Below, piece by piece: positions 1 through 11,541 of a DNA stretch of 64,000 nt. How positions within the stretch are numbered: the stretch's first letter is position 1; each line of letters begins with the position of its first letter. Under the pieces are notes generated by a model. That model saw only the letters and a list, made by a program, of their open reading frames with translations, was not told the origin of the DNA and did not search any database. The stretch is from Aricia agestis (lineage: Eukaryota > Arthropoda > Insecta > Lepidoptera > Lycaenidae): the NCBI RefSeq assembly GCF_905147365.1, contig NC_056418.1, positions 6,819,262 through 6,883,261 on the forward strand, in the 5' to 3' direction. The translations under genes were made by a program, and so were the position numbers.

Positions 1-1379
1 AGTAATAACTGCACTAAATGGAAGACAATTTACAAAAAAAAATACTTTTAACCGACTTTGTATCAAATGCTAACTATAATGCAAAAATTGGCATCAAATG
101 CTAACTGTAACAATGCACTTTCAGATTCCTAGAAATCCGATTGTGTTTTGAGAGCTCTGAGCCAAAATGTCCTTGTTATTTTCAGAAAGCAAATTAAGAA
201 ATACATTTGATGTTTCAAACTTCGCTATCTTCGCTTAGATTTCTAAAAATCAGATAGCGTTGGTCGACTTTAATACTCAGCAAAAGTCAATATTGCATTC
301 GGCAAATCGCAGTTTTCTTGTGTGAACCGAGTTGTGAATACGAACCGTGTTAGATTACTGGCAACAGTGTCAAGGCGGTAACCGGAATAAGCAGTTATTT
401 CTTCTGTTATTTTACTTGTTTTTGTTATTTCAGATTTCATTGTACGTATTTTAGCTTCACATCAACTGCTTTTTACTTCTAACTTGAAAAGGCCCTGTTT
501 TTCGTTTTAGTTTTCTCTGATTCTAATTGTTTTGCCCATTCAACATCTCAGTAGAGAGTTGATTGTACTCCTGTTAGTTTTTGCCTCAGAGATTTGTCAG
601 ATACAAAAACCAACTGTTAGTTTTTGCCTCAGAGATTTGTCAGATACAAAAACCAAAAAGAGTACTTTTTATCATTTGTTTTTGGTAGCATTATTTATAG
701 TTTCTACAGGTTTGGTTGTCACACTTTTGCAAGTTAGTACTCGTGGATTTCTCTGTACAAGGAGTTGGAAGTTGTGGAACCGGAATAATAGTGATTTCCA
801 TTCATGTTGCTGTCGACCCTGGCGCGGGCACAGTCGACGCGGAACTACAATCTCCAACTCACGAGTCCTATCCATGCCACTCGCTTTGTTATAATCTTTG
901 GGTCGGCTTATTGTTTTTGCGGTAAAAATATACTGTTTACGATTGAATCGAGGAAAAATTTATCGGAGAATCGCAGGAAGAACTTTCGGGAAAACAATCT
1001 TCTGCTGTTTTTATTGGACAGATCGCTCGTGGAGTTATAAATAGTTTTTAATATACAATCTTTTGGATCACTCGGGTTCGGCCTTGACATATCGGCTCCT
1101 AATGGCCCTCCTAATGTGCGTTCGATGTGAGCACCCGATGCAACTTATAGTCTAGGAGGCGAGGTCGACTCACCTGCACCGCACGAGTTCCTCCAAAAAT
1201 CGTAGAATTTGCTGCAAGCGCACATCTCGACCTCGCGTCACTCGCACCAAGCGAATTTATTTTTAAACACACCGATCGTTTCGCAACGTTTCAGACGCAC
1301 AATTTCAGTTGGCCGAGGAAATGTACATTTTATAGTAGAACGAGCGTAAACACTATAACGGAAAGCGCGGTCCCGGTCC
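1..1379. other. unassigned AT-rich region
   Basis: I find no convincing coding exon, RNA gene or complete transposon here, apart from the 43-bp tandem duplication listed separately. Short open frames around 530-1090 overlap on both strands and show no domain. It could be intron, intergenic DNA or a worn retroelement leader. Confidence 0.4.
571..656. repeat. 43-bp tandem duplication
   Basis: Two adjacent identical copies (571-613 and 614-656), each beginning ctgttagtttttgcctcaga. This looks like a recent local duplication. No function is apparent. Confidence 0.9.
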
Positions 1380-1740
1380 CGTTGCGAGATAGAAAGCGGA
1401 CAGTCCGCGATCGACAGTCATCGTACTAAGCACTGGGGACGGAGAATCGGACTGACGCGTGCGAGCGAGGCTAGCGCTCTCCTAACACTGACGCGACGCG
1501 CCGCCGGCTGACGTCGGGTGGGAACGTTGGAAACGTTCATCGTCGACTTTGGGGGAAACTTAATGAAATATTTAACATGCGTAAAATTATGCCCCAGGTA
1601 TTTACGGAAAGGGCATCGAAATGTCACTCAGCGAGGAAAGCTGACGCCGCGCTCGCGACCCGCGCGTCCCGAACAAAAGATTTCAACGATCCAAATTAAG
1701 TTGCAACTTACTTGCTCGTACTCGGCAATGTGAGTTATCG
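1380..1740. promoter_or_regulatory. GC/CpG-rich block, possible promoter or 5' exon
   Basis: A CpG-dense stretch stands out in an AT-rich window and matches none of the repeat families seen elsewhere here. Donor-like motifs occur on both strands near its right edge: aatGTGAGT on plus (about 1728-1736) and caaGTAAGT on minus (about 1705-1713). That fits a non-coding first exon or a short coding exon of a host gene, but the strand cannot be decided and no protein is recognisable. Confidence 0.25.
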
Positions 1741-2329
1741 CCGCTCAACTTTGCAGACGACGCGGAATGTTATTGCGAGCAATCAATTGTTTACAAGCAT
1801 TTTTAATGCATTTAATTAAATACAAATATTTTACGAATGCATTGCTATCATGTTTTGTCTTTCAAAGTAAAATTGAGGCTTATGGCCGTTGTATCGTAGG
1901 GAGGCATTGAGGAAAAAATTTGCTAAAACTTTTTTGATTCCGACAAAAAATCTGGTAGTTCGTGGTATTTCGTACATGCAAATTAAACGATTATAATATC
2001 ATTAATTATATTATAAGGAAACACCCCGTGTGTATAAAACATTAAAAATCAGGTTACGTTTGTTATTTCAATACTTTTCCATAAACTTATACACGACAAA
2101 ATTAAAAACGAATCTATTTATTGATATATATCAGATTTCAGAAGTCAGAAACTTTTAAACAAAATTTACATAACTTCAGACTTTTGATATTATACTTTGT
2201 AGTTCAAGAGCCAATACCTATTTAGGTACTTGTAATATTTTTCACACAAATTTCGGCATCAGTAGGCGCTTTCATTGGAGTCCAGCTACAGTAATGTGCA
2301 CTATACAAGTATTAGATGACACCCCAGGT

Positions 2330-2695
2330 CTGTTGCGCCAAAATTCGTTTGTCACCTTACATTTTTCCGGTATAAGTACATAACTAGCTGTTTGACCGAG
2401 CTTTGCTCGGTATCCGATGAAAATGACATTTTCTAGAAATGATTCCTAACTAGATCGATTTATCGCCCCCGAAACCCCCTATATACTAAATTTCATGAAA
2501 ATCGTTGGAGCCGATTCCGAGATTCCAATTATATATATACAAGAATTGCTCGTTTAAAGATATAAGATATTATGTCCTTTCCCGGGACTCAAAGTATCTC
2601 CATACCAAATTTCAGCAAAAGCGGTTCAGCATTTTGGACGTGAAGAAGTAACAGAGAGATAGACAAACAGACACACTTTCACGTTTATAATATGG
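2330..2695 (-). mobile_element. (GTCT)n Helitron-like element, split by a second Helitron
   Basis: Minus-strand copy of the family whose full copies run from TCCATACTAATATTATAAAT, through a (GTCT)n tract and 'cacgcccaaaccgctgaacc', to a GTTGC hairpin and CATCTAG (compare 21852-22064). The two parts (2330-2383 and 2568-2695) are separated by the Helitron at 2384-2567, so this copy is the older of the two. Confidence 0.7.
2384..2567 (-). mobile_element. non-autonomous Helitron, CCGAGC-hairpin family
   Basis: Read on the minus strand it starts TCTTATATCTTTAAACGAGC and ends with the hairpin ACCGAGCAAAGCTCGGT, eleven bases and CTAG. It is bounded by A on the 5' side and T on the 3' side. These are the defining Helitron features: TC start, 3' hairpin, CTRR end, insertion between A and T, no target duplication. 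At 184 bp it encodes nothing. Relatives lie at 23367-24593. Confidence 0.85.
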
Positions 2696-3299
2696 ATATA
2701 GATGTAGTATGGATCCTTATCCATTTCCCTTCCTTTACTCGTAACATATCCTGTGTAACTTCTGTGGGTTCTAATAGGATGAGGAGGGACAGGAAGAAGT
2801 CCCGACATGCCGATACCTGGTGTCGTCGACCGCATGTAATTCGACACTAATGCGATGTTCAGGTTTTCACATTACGGCTTATTAACTTATGTTATTACCG
2901 CATTACATATTTTTGTTAATAAGGTAAAAAAATAAGTATGTGATTACAAAGTTTAGTAAATTCACTACCTCCAACTATGGAAATCATGCGATTTTCTCTT
3001 CAACTTTAGCCATACTTATATTTTTCCGATAAGGGGATCTTTATAACTTAAATCTTTATACTTAAACACCTTCGTATATTATAGCTATGTGTCTAGTAAT
3101 TAGAATAAATGACAGAACGAAGACCGACGACAGGGCTCCATTATCCTCTATATCTATAATATTATTTTCATTTGATTTTAAGGTATATAGGACACAATTT
3201 ATCTACTTTATAACGGTAGAATCCTACATATTAACTCCACTAGACCTTTGTAGCTATAATATAAGACGAAAAATTTGAATACATTTTCACCTCTTCTTC

Positions 3300-3527
3300 T
3301 TCTACCCGCCAAACGTTGTTTTGCAATATATAATAATAATATTATTCACCCTTAATAATATTATTATTAAGGGTAAACAACCCTTATTACTTAGGGGGTA
3401 TAAAAAATAGATGTTGGCCGATTCTCAGACCTACTCAATATGCTCACAAAGTTTCATGAGAATCGGTCAAGCCGTTTCGGAGGAGTACGGGAACGAGCAT
3501 TGTGACACGAGAATTTTATATATAAGA
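3300..3527 (-). mobile_element. Helitron-like element (TCTTATATATAAAATTCTCG start)
   Basis: The minus-strand 5' end is preserved at 3527, preceded by A. The body resembles 55906-56095 ('ttctcgtgtcaca', 'acgttgttttgc'). The 3' CTAG end near 3300 is eroded. An A/T-rich hairpin (cccttaataat...attattaaggg, 3349-3373) interrupts it. Confidence 0.55.
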
Positions 3528-3540
3528 TGTTCTATATGTA

Positions 3541-3690
3541 TATTATATAATAAATAAATAAAATATTTTAAATTATGTTAGTCCCGCTAAAACTCGAACG
3601 TCTCATCCGATTTGGCCAATTTTAGTCTTCAAATATTCGTGAAAGTCTATATAAGAAGGAAAGTCATATGAAGTTTACCAAGTCATCTAG
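3541..3690 (+). mobile_element. short Helitron-like element, diverged
   Basis: Diverged copy of the element at 45367-45514. It shares 'gttagtc.cgctaaaactc', 'ttttagtctt' and 'gaagtt.acc', and ends CATCTAG before T at 3691. No coding capacity. Confidence 0.6.
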
Positions 3691-3987
3691 TATGATATTA
3701 TAGATATAGCCTATAGCCGTATTAGAAATTGCAAGAACTTTATACTCCACAGGCTTGTAGAACGTGGATTAAGATAATATAGCTATTGGTGATATCGAGT
3801 GGAGTAAAAACAGTGTGCCTAAGTTAGGTCTCAATTTACTGGCAGTCATGAAGAGAAGGTCACCGCTCTTTCTCGTACATGTTTAAGGCTTCTCGTAATA
3901 TTTTAACACTGCTAAGTTAATAAAACCTTGTTGGGCATACAGGAATATATTATTTATTTAACAGTTTATTGCACACAAAAACATAAA

Positions 3988-4116
3988 GGGCCTGTTTCAC
4001 CACTTCCTGATAAAGTGTCGGATAGGCTATCCGCAACTTATTAGACAGATTCTCCATACCAAGTTAAGCGGTGGATAGCCTATCCGGCATTTATCAGGAA
4101 GTGGTGAAACGTGCCC
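3988..4116. mobile_element. Harbinger-like MITE (GGGCCTGTTTCACC family)
   Basis: Near-palindromic 129-bp element with terminal inverted repeats beginning gggcctgtttcaccacttcc. Other copies are at 6110-6240 and the three-unit array at 41000-41397; the latter shows a TAA target duplication. Here the flanks are taaa and ttaa, compatible with a TWA duplication. The PIF/Harbinger assignment is inferred from duplication length and terminal sequence. Confidence 0.8.
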
Positions 4117-4274
4117 TTAACAAGTTATACTTACGAAGAAAAATGACACAACAGGTACTACTTATCTCTAAAGAGTTTTTTTCAGCAGTCCGTTATATTT
4201 TACCTACATTATACACACAGGTAAAAAGTTATTGTTAATTCGATCTCAGATTTACTTAAAGCATAGACATCTTA

Positions 4275-4392
4275 TGACCGCACTCAGAGATATTTATTAT
4301 TTAATGATCATTTAACTTTAATGAAGAGTTTGACAAATGATGTGTCAAAAATCTTCAGTAAAGTAATTAATATTCGTCTCTGAGGGCGGCAG
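4275..4392. mobile_element. MITE, GACCGCACTCAGAGA family
   Basis: Short element with terminal repeats tgaccgcactcagaga and tctctgagggcggca, and TTA on both sides (4272-4274, 4393-4395). Related copies are at 9922-10428 and 33889-34051. The 3-bp duplication suggests PIF/Harbinger mobilisation. Confidence 0.65.
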
Positions 4393-4763
4393 TTAGTTTG
4401 TTCTTTGATTCAATGATATATTAGAGTTTTGGGATTGGGCATAGGACTCATACAACTACAACTCGAGAAATTCTGGCGGATCTTGGTCAGAGAACACCAT
4501 TCTTATCGTACGGATAGATATTGCTCCGATAGGTCAGATTACGGGTGTAACGAGTTCGCCCTTTGCCGTGGTACACTCAGTACACTGGTCCGCCCTTTGC
4601 CTTGGTACAGTGCACTTAGTTTAATTTTAATTATTAATAAATCGAAGTGAAGAGTAATAGTGATTTCATTTCAAGTTATCAAAACTCATACAAAATATCA
4701 ACATCATACAGTCCACAATATTGTAGTAAGTATTTATACGCGAAATATTTGGTTGTTACACCC

Positions 4764-5013
4764 TTTTTTTATGAAATAAAGGGGTCACGGGGTGCGTTGC
4801 CGGCCTTTTAAGAGGGAATAGGGTAAAAGGGGAGGGTAGGGAATGGAATAGGGGAGGGTAGGGAAGGGAAAAGGGTAGGGGATTGGGCCTCCGGTAAACT
4901 CACTCACTCGGCGAAACACAGCGCGAGCGCTGTTTTACGCAGGTTTTCTGTGAGCCCGTGGTATTTCTCCGGTCGAGCCGGCCCATTCGTACCGAAGCAT
5001 GGCTCTTCCACGT
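4764..5013 (-). mobile_element. SINE-like poly-A retroelement (ccggtcgagccgg family)
   Basis: On the minus strand it begins near the conserved head acgtgg.agagccatgcttcgg and proceeds through ggctcgaccgg, cactcactc and a C-rich accct tract to a poly-A end (the T-run at 4764-4770). The segment containing 'gctcgtttgccc' is missing compared with 26792-27152. The A tail, fixed 5' end and absence of ORFs point to an RNA-mediated non-autonomous element. Confidence 0.7.
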
Positions 5014-5845
5014 CACAAATACACCTGTAGCATATACGGAATATGCCATATAGTACACCCTTAAATTAATTTTGTGAGCTTCTATCAGGAGTGCCATCTG
5101 TCGTAAAACATGTTTATGGTCACCTCGTTTTATGAACACTTTTGTGATGAGAATAATAAAATATGTGGAGCAGTCGCACGATTTTTCCCATTATCAGTAA
5201 ACAATAAAGAGAAGTAAGTGACCATTTCACAATCATTTTCCTACTTTCGCTCAATAAGTGACTTAAAATCGCGTGAAATCGGTTGCGAACAATGATTTTC
5301 TTATATTTAAAAGGTTTAAAATACGTTTAATTTTAAAATTAGCTTTAGATGTATTTTTCTTTGACGACTGTATAATATTTCATCTTTTACACAACCGTTA
5401 ACCATGACTTGAAGAAATCCCACGGTACGAGTTAGGTTCTAATTTTTAATAACTTATTACTTATTTTTGACCAATGAGTTTCTAAAATACTAGAGTAGCA
5501 ATGTCTTACAAAAGATTCTCAGAAATGCGTAACCACTTTTTTGTTCAAAAGACAATGTCAAGTCATATATTCGTTATGTCATTATGTATGTGAGATATGC
5601 CTGCAGGCATCTTCGAAGTGGCAACGCGTTGCTACCGTAAACTTCCAATCTAGTTACGTTAGTAACATAGAATATCATTGTTTTTGACGTGCAAATAAAT
5701 ATTTCATAAACTAACTATTTTTCCAGCGGTTTCTCTCTTCTGAAATAGTATTCCTAGCATTAAAGCAGTGACAAACACTCTATTTATGGCTATAGGAATC
5801 CATTCCTTTAGCCTTAAATAGAAGGATTAGAAATAGAGATAATAA

Positions 5846-5885
5846 GAAGGATTCTTTCGAAATTCCAATTTCGAAAGAATCCTTC
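5846..5885. repeat. perfect hairpin, 19-bp arms
   Basis: Arms gaaggattctttcgaaatt and its complement are separated by two bases. Its origin is unknown; it may be the core of a small MITE. Confidence 0.85.
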
Positions 5886-6109
5886 GTTCGTTATTACCTA
5901 CATTATAAAAGGCTCAGTGCAAAATTTTAACACCTTAAAAATATATAGCCTCATGCTGCTAGTACATTAAGTAGTAATTTGATGGTCAGTTTTGTAATGT
6001 TGGCAAATTATTGCAAAAGAAAAACGTACTGAACGATTCGCTCGTACGGTGAAGGCAAATATGAAAGAATACAGACTTATGCTACCCTCAATAAATAGCA
6101 TAATATTAA

Positions 6110-6240
6110 GAGCCTGTTTCACCACTTCCTGATAAAGTTCCGGATAGGCTATCCACAACTTATTTGACAGATTCTCCGTACTCTATCTGTCAAGGTGGAT
6201 AGCCTATCCGGCACTTATCAGGAAGTGGTGAAACAGGCCC
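6110..6240. mobile_element. Harbinger-like MITE (GGGCCTGTTTCACC family)
   Basis: Same family as 3988-4116: arms gcctgtttcaccacttcctg, inner motif ggataggctatcc, central gacagattctcc. Flanks are TAA (6107-6109) and TTA (6241-6243), an imperfect TWA duplication. Confidence 0.8.
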
Positions 6241-6249
6241 TTACTAAAC

Positions 6250-7650
6250 AAAATAATGTTGAGGGATTTGCGCGAATTTGTAAGCACAAAATAAAATCTC
6301 GCGAGAGCTCAAAACTTTTCATACTAAAAGAACATAATATTCTCTCTCTCCTCCTTTTTGGAAGTCAGTTTAAACTCTAAAAGTAGTCTCCGTCCTCAAG
6401 GTTCCTACACTTTATCTGAGCCTTCGATTGATGATCTTATATAGATATTACATATAAACTAACAAAACTTTCCGCTTTAAAAAATTTATAGACTTTTAGT
6501 ACAGTCTACCTAAGTATTCTACAAGTACCCAGTCCGGTGTTTGGTTCTAAACTTTGTTTACACCAAGATCAAAATTAACTCAAACGGAATATACTAGATA
6601 CTTTACTTATAAATTGCGAAGGCCAGACTTTTACAATTAATTCACAATAATAATATGAATGTCACAAAAATGGCACAAAATAACATCCAGGAAGGCGCGA
6701 AACTAGTTGCCTACGTCAGCAACTCAGCACTATCAAATATAATAATTTATTGATTTAATTAAAATACTATAGGAAGCAGACCACCTCAAGGTCGAGATAT
6801 AGACGCATATAGAACGGGGAAGTGCTTATGTCATGGTGACGTAGACTACAACCTATTATACTCCTGCGAGGACGATTTGGCGCGTGACATAGGGGTATCC
6901 AAGCAGCTGTGTTAGATGATACCTGTGATAAATGTCGGCTACATGCAAGATAGATGACATTGACTGGAGGGTTTGACTGACTCAAAAGTCAATAGTGACA
7001 GTTTACAACATTTCGACTTTAGTATTAGTTTGGGCACGTTAGAGCGCTTACAGACGAACGGCACGTGTTGGCGGCACGCGTTGGCGGCAATTGACGGCAG
7101 CCGTCGACAGTTTATCACGCTTGCAGTTGTGACGTACCGCGTAAAGGTAAGCGTTAATAACACGTCGTTATCATACGCAACGGATGTCTTGCATCAAACG
7201 GATAATTTTTTTACAGTACGTCCACTGTCAGGAGGCCATAAGTGAAAAGCGACCACATCTCAAATGAGCCTTTACAAGATGGCGGCGTTAGTTTTAGTTT
7301 CAGCCACGCGCCAAAACTTCTTACTAGCATCGCACAGTACTCAGAGCTATATTAACGCAAAATATCTATTAAAGTGCTCCTTATGTCCTAGACATTAAGG
7401 TCCTAAACTTAACCAACTGTGGCGTACGCGGGTACTATCACTTTTATTCGAAACTACGCATGTATACCGTTAGTGAAGTGAGGTTAAAAGCGGTACCGGT
7501 TTTGTATTTGTAGTGTCAGTAAACCATTGACAAGTACTCGATAAGGGAAACGAGCAAATGCATCGCCTGATGATTACCGACCACATTTTGTCCAAAAGAA
7601 CTAGTATGTGCTTTCTTAGAATAAATATAATAATTCTAGTTCTAAAAATA
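6250..7650. other. no recognisable gene
   Basis: Mostly AT-rich unique-looking sequence. A GC-richer patch at 7035-7110 (gcacgtgttggcggcacgcg...) resembles MITE-type DNA but I could not define its ends. The small ORFs here overlap on both strands and carry no motif. Confidence 0.4.
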
Positions 7651-7662
7651 TGGTAATTTAAA

Positions 7663-7733
7663 ACACTAGTTACAAAAGCGTTTAAAAATATTATATTTTT
7701 TATAAAATATATTTTTAAAAGCTTCTGTAACTA
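7663..7733. repeat. inverted repeat ending in actagttac
   Basis: Arms actagttacaaaagcgttta (7663 on) and its near-complement ending at 7733 surround an A/T-only loop. It abuts the foldback that starts at 7737 and may be a separate small MITE. Confidence 0.6.
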
Positions 7734-7736
7734 GTA

Positions 7737-8286
7737 ATCCCACCAAAAACATTTTCATGTAAAAATGTTGCTAAGATGAGAACATAATAATTTTATAGTT
7801 CGTCGTGTCAAAAAGTAGTGAGATCTCATGTAGAGCCAAGTTTCTAACCTTACATACTCAGCACTAAATCTAAAAACCTTAATTTTACACTAAAGCGCGG
7901 CAAAATATTTGATAATAATATTATAATGTGTCACCCGCACGAGGAGAATCTAAAAACTCTACACATTAGTTAAAATCGGTGGCCTGGCCATTTATCATTA
8001 GTTACGGTATAATATCATTAAGTTCAAAGCCCTGACGAATAACAAAATGGCCAAGCCAGTGTAGAGTTTTTAGATTCTTCTCGTGCGGCTGACACATTAT
8101 AATATTATTATCAAATATTTTGCCGCGCTTTAGTGTAAAATTAAGGTTTTTAGATTTAGGGCTGAGTATGTAAGGTTAGAAACTTGGCTCTACATGAGAT
8201 CTCACTACTTTTTGACACGACGAACTATAAAATTATTATGTTCTCATCTTGGCAACATTTTTACATGAAAATGTTTTTTGTGGGAT
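7737..8286. mobile_element. foldback element with ~245-bp arms
   Basis: The left arm (7737 to about 7994) and right arm (about 8043 to 8286) are inverted copies with high identity and a loop near 50 bp. The termini are atcccacc and gtgggat. A 16-bp stretch ('attagttaaaatcggt', about 7965-7980) is present only in the left arm. Nothing is encoded. Long-arm, short-loop structure is typical of foldback or MITE elements; no target duplication is clear. Confidence 0.8.
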
Positions 8287-8345
8287 TTCATTTCTTTTTG
8301 TAAGCTGGTTTACGTTGTTTTTTCTTTTATTTAGTTCATTTTTTA

Positions 8346-8760
8346 GGGTTCAGTACCCATAGGGTAAAAACGGGAGCCTATTACTGAGACTTCGATGCTG
8401 TCCGCTGTCCGTCTGTCTGTATGTCTATCTGTCTCTAGGAAGCATCTCAAAAACGGTAGAACTAGAGAGTTGAAATTTTCATCGATTATGTATTTCTGTT
8501 GCCGCTATAGCAATAAATACTAAAAACAAAATTAATTTAATATTTCGGGGGGGCTCTAATACAACAAACGTGATTTTTCGCTATTTTTTTCTCTTGATAA
8601 TAATAGATGTCGCTGCTGGTCATCTACATCGCGATATAGCTTGCACGAACAGTTTCATATAGTTGTTAATGCACTCTAATCGACAAGAGATGTCACTGTT
8701 GGGCACCTACATCGCACTATCGATGACGCGAAGATGTTTGGTATAGCCCTTTAACTTTCG
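8346..8760 (+). mobile_element. GGGTTCCGTACC-family repeat
   Basis: Starts agggttcagtacccatag, passes gggtaaaaacggga, a (GTCT/GTCC)n tract, 'ttgccgctatagcaa' and 'gggggctc'. The family's complete copies end ggtacggaaccct plus 'cgtgcgcgagtccgactcgc'. The two ends form a 13-bp inverted repeat. The class is not established; it could be a diverged DNA element or SINE. Confidence 0.65.
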
Positions 8761-9000
8761 AAGCCACTTTTTTTTTGTTTAACCGTAAACTGATGTTGTT
8801 TGCATTAAAAATATATTTTAAGACCTACTATACTAATTATCCTAAAATTCCTAATCAATCTGTTTCAAGTTACGTAAACTTGAAATAGATTGATAGTTAA
8901 GTAACTAATTATTATTATTATAATTAATGAAATATTCTTATTAATTAAATATTTGCAAAGAAATGCTAAGACTACGACTATTCTTTGAACTTACGTACTT

Positions 9001-9420
9001 ACGTACCCAAAGGGTAAAAACGGGATCCTATTACTAAGACTTCGTTGTCTTTCCGTCTGTCTGTCTGTCTGTCTGTCTGTCTCTAGGCTGTAACTCAAGA
9101 ACGGTAATAGGTAGAGAGTTGAAATTTTCACAAATTATGTATATCTATTGCCGCTGTAACAATAAATACTAAAAATAAAATAAAAGTAATATTAAAGGGG
9201 GGCTCCCATACAACAAACGCGATTTTTTTGGCCTTTTTTGCTCTATATCAATAATAGCAACAGGTAGGTACTTGAATTTTTCTCAAGGTCCTTAGTTATA
9301 TGTCTACTTTAATATTTAATAATAATATTAAAATAAAATAAAAAATTAAGGGGGGCTCCCATACAAAAAACACAAATTTTTGCCTAATTTTGCTCTATAA
9401 TGGTACGGATATAGGTTAAG
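9001..9420 (+). mobile_element. GGGTTCCGTACC-family repeat, second copy
   Basis: Same order of landmarks as 8346-8760: cgtacccaaagggtaaaaac, (GTCT)n at 9056-9082, 'ttgccgctgtaac', 'ggggggctccc', and 'gctctataatggtacgg' at the end. The following 9421-9780 continues with another lepidopteran-type repeat tail ('accaaatttcagctttctaa') that I cannot delimit. Confidence 0.65.
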
Positions 9421-10040
9421 TTGGGTTTGGTAATTTTTTTGTTGTTTTAGTACTAATATCATGTTACATACCAAATTTCAGCTTTCTAAGACTTCAGGAA
9501 GTACCCTAACAGTTTTGATGATCGGTGAGTCAGTGACCAAATTGTGGGTTTTTGGACACCTATAAAATCTAAAGTATAATAGCTACGATATTCAAACTTT
9601 GCGCATTTAATAACTATACCCATGTAACTATATCTTAAAAATTTCAACTATCTGGCATTATTCAAACCAAAGTTACGAGGGTTCAAAAATACGACGAAAC
9701 GTTTCGAGAAAAGGTAGGTAGTGCCCGTGCGCACTTCGCTTGGCTCATCTTGGCGGGGGCACTCCCGTGCCCCCAGATACAGTAATCTGGATAATATTAA
9801 TAAAAATCTGAAAGCGTGGCGAAAGCTTTTTGAATGTACCTACAGACTAAATTGATAATACCTTAGAAAATGCAATTGAAAGAATTTACATTTCTAAAAA
9901 TATTGTAGATCCGGCAAGCCTCACTACCGCACTCAGAGACGAATATTAAAATACTTAATTGTAATTAAATGAAGATTTTGACATAAGCCCCATACATTAT
10001 TTTGTCAAACTCATCATTAAATTGAAGTTGGACCATCAAT

Positions 10041-10406
10041 AGGCATCCATTATGGCCGTTCCCAATATTTGATCTATCTCTGGTTTTGCCCTACTAGAGA
10101 TAGGAATAGCTCACAATTGACATAAAATATATGTCTCTAATGTCTAATCTGAGCTATTCCTATCTCTAGTAGGGCAAAACCAGAGATAGATCAAATATTG
10201 GGAACGGCCGTTAGACGGTAGGTTTAGCTGTCAGTTTTACCACAGTCATGACTGTGACTGATGGGTAACCTACCGTGTAAGAGCGTGACTGACGGTGATT
10301 GACGAAAATCTGGATACATTCGTCAGCCCATCACTCACCAATAGTCAAACGAAAGTCATGATTGATGGAATTGACTGACGAGGAACCTACCGTGTAATGG
10401 ATGCCT
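10041..10406. mobile_element. middle MITE of the nest (GGCATCCATTACACGGTAGG ends)
   Basis: The right end reads aacctaccgtgtaatggatg; the left end is the complement, interrupted after ggcatccatta by the MITE at 10053-10211. The interior has several short gactgac/gtcagtc inverted motifs. Confidence 0.7.
10053..10211. mobile_element. inner MITE (ACGGCCGTTCCC family), TA duplication
   Basis: About 65-bp inverted terminal repeats beginning (t/a)cggccgttcccaatattt; total 159 bp. TA lies on each side (10051-10052, 10212-10213). The opposite arm of the surrounding palindrome reads ...atccatTAcacggtagg, which is the unfilled site with a single TA. A near-identical copy is at 19530-19687. A TA duplication suggests Tc1/mariner-type mobilisation. 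Confidence 0.85.
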
Positions 10407-10799
10407 TAAATATGTCTGAGTGCGGCCGTTAGGTCAGGCCCTAACTGCTGTTAATGATATTTACGACTGATCGTATAGATCTATCCAAATGATCTGCTAT
10501 GGCTTGTTTCTAAAAAGGGGAGTATTTATTTTGTTTTCAAAGGAATGATCGAAAAAAAAAATATGGCAAATGAGCGCCCGCCCTTAAAACTTGTCATACA
10601 TTCGACAACTCATTAATATATGAATTATGAGGATATCTAAAATGACCCGCAGTTATCATAAAAACTACGTATATAGAAAAACTGTATCCACAGATCAACC
10701 TTATCACTATGACGTGAAGGTTCAGAATTGAAACATTGGCCTGCGATGTTCTGATTCCCGCAAATCGCAACTCATTGCCTCCGAGAGGTCGTCGAATTA

Positions 10800-11089
10800 G
10801 GGTCCCCGCAGATATACAATTTCAAGTCGGCCGACTATCGTACAAACCACAGAAATAGATCAAGATAGAAGCGCCATGTCGCGCCAATTTGTATGAACAC
10901 GAGCGTGTCACTTTTTTCATACAGCGCTTTAGTGATGGGAATACCCGTACGCGCGGAATCGATTCGAAATTAAAAAAGTGACACGCTCGTGTTCATACAA
11001 ATTGGAGCGACATGGCGCTTCTATCTTGATCTATTTCTGTGGTTTGTACGATAGTCGGCCAACTTGAAATTGTAAGTCTGCGGGGACCC
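10800..11089. mobile_element. 290-bp foldback MITE with TTA duplication
   Basis: Inverted arms of about 120 bp start gggtccccgcagatatacaa and enclose a loop near 50 bp. Perfect TTA duplications are at 10797-10799 and 11090-11092. The structure and 3-bp duplication fit a PIF/Harbinger-type MITE. Confidence 0.85.
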
Positions 11090-11092
11090 TTA

Positions 11093-11539
11093 GCGATCAC
11101 TGACACGCGAAGAACATAAACAGTGACAATGGCCTAGTTTCCTACAACTGTGAGTGTACCATAACATTTACACGGCTATTCGTTCTGATGGGAAAACTTC
11201 TTGGTGTTTGTTAGGAAGGCAGAGGATCAAGCTAAGCCATGACCATGCTAATATTTATAGGTCTACCAGGATCTGATGGCAAAAAGTGAGAAAAGAAATT
11301 GACTCTAGCAATACCGGGGTGTTTGCTCATAGATCCTAAAAGCAACAAAGCCAAGTTCAAGTATCAACTTTGAATTGATTTCACTTGGTGCACTTAGGCT
11401 ATTCATCTTCAGCGTGTAAATTGACGTCCGCATAGATAATGAGCGTGAAAGTCCTCATTGTTTGGATTCGGTCAACTGTCTGTGAAAGTTGGTAGTCAAA
11501 ATGTACTGTCAATTACGTGGTTGGAGCCGCGCGAAACTA
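11093..11539. other. no recognisable feature
   Basis: Sequence between two MITEs without a convincing ORF, RNA or repeat match inside the window. Confidence 0.4.
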
Positions 11540-11541
11540 TA

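Larger units (their letters stand above)
9922..10428. mobile_element. outer MITE of a three-level nest (GACCGCACTCAGAGA family)
   Basis: Outer terminal repeats accgcactcagagacgaat (left) and atgtctgagtgcggccgt (right) match 4275-4392. The interior, normally about 120-160 bp, has been enlarged by insertion of the element at 10041-10406. Confidence 0.7.

Noticed and set aside
1417..1733. Overlapping ORFs in the GC-rich block as protein genes
   Set aside because: Open frames on both strands are expected from GC-rich DNA; no domain or conserved motif was visible.
4535..4760. Possible solo LTR (TGTAAC ... GTTACA)
   Set aside because: The 6-bp inverted ends and an internal AATAAA are present, but there is no target duplication (ggg versus ccc) and no second copy.
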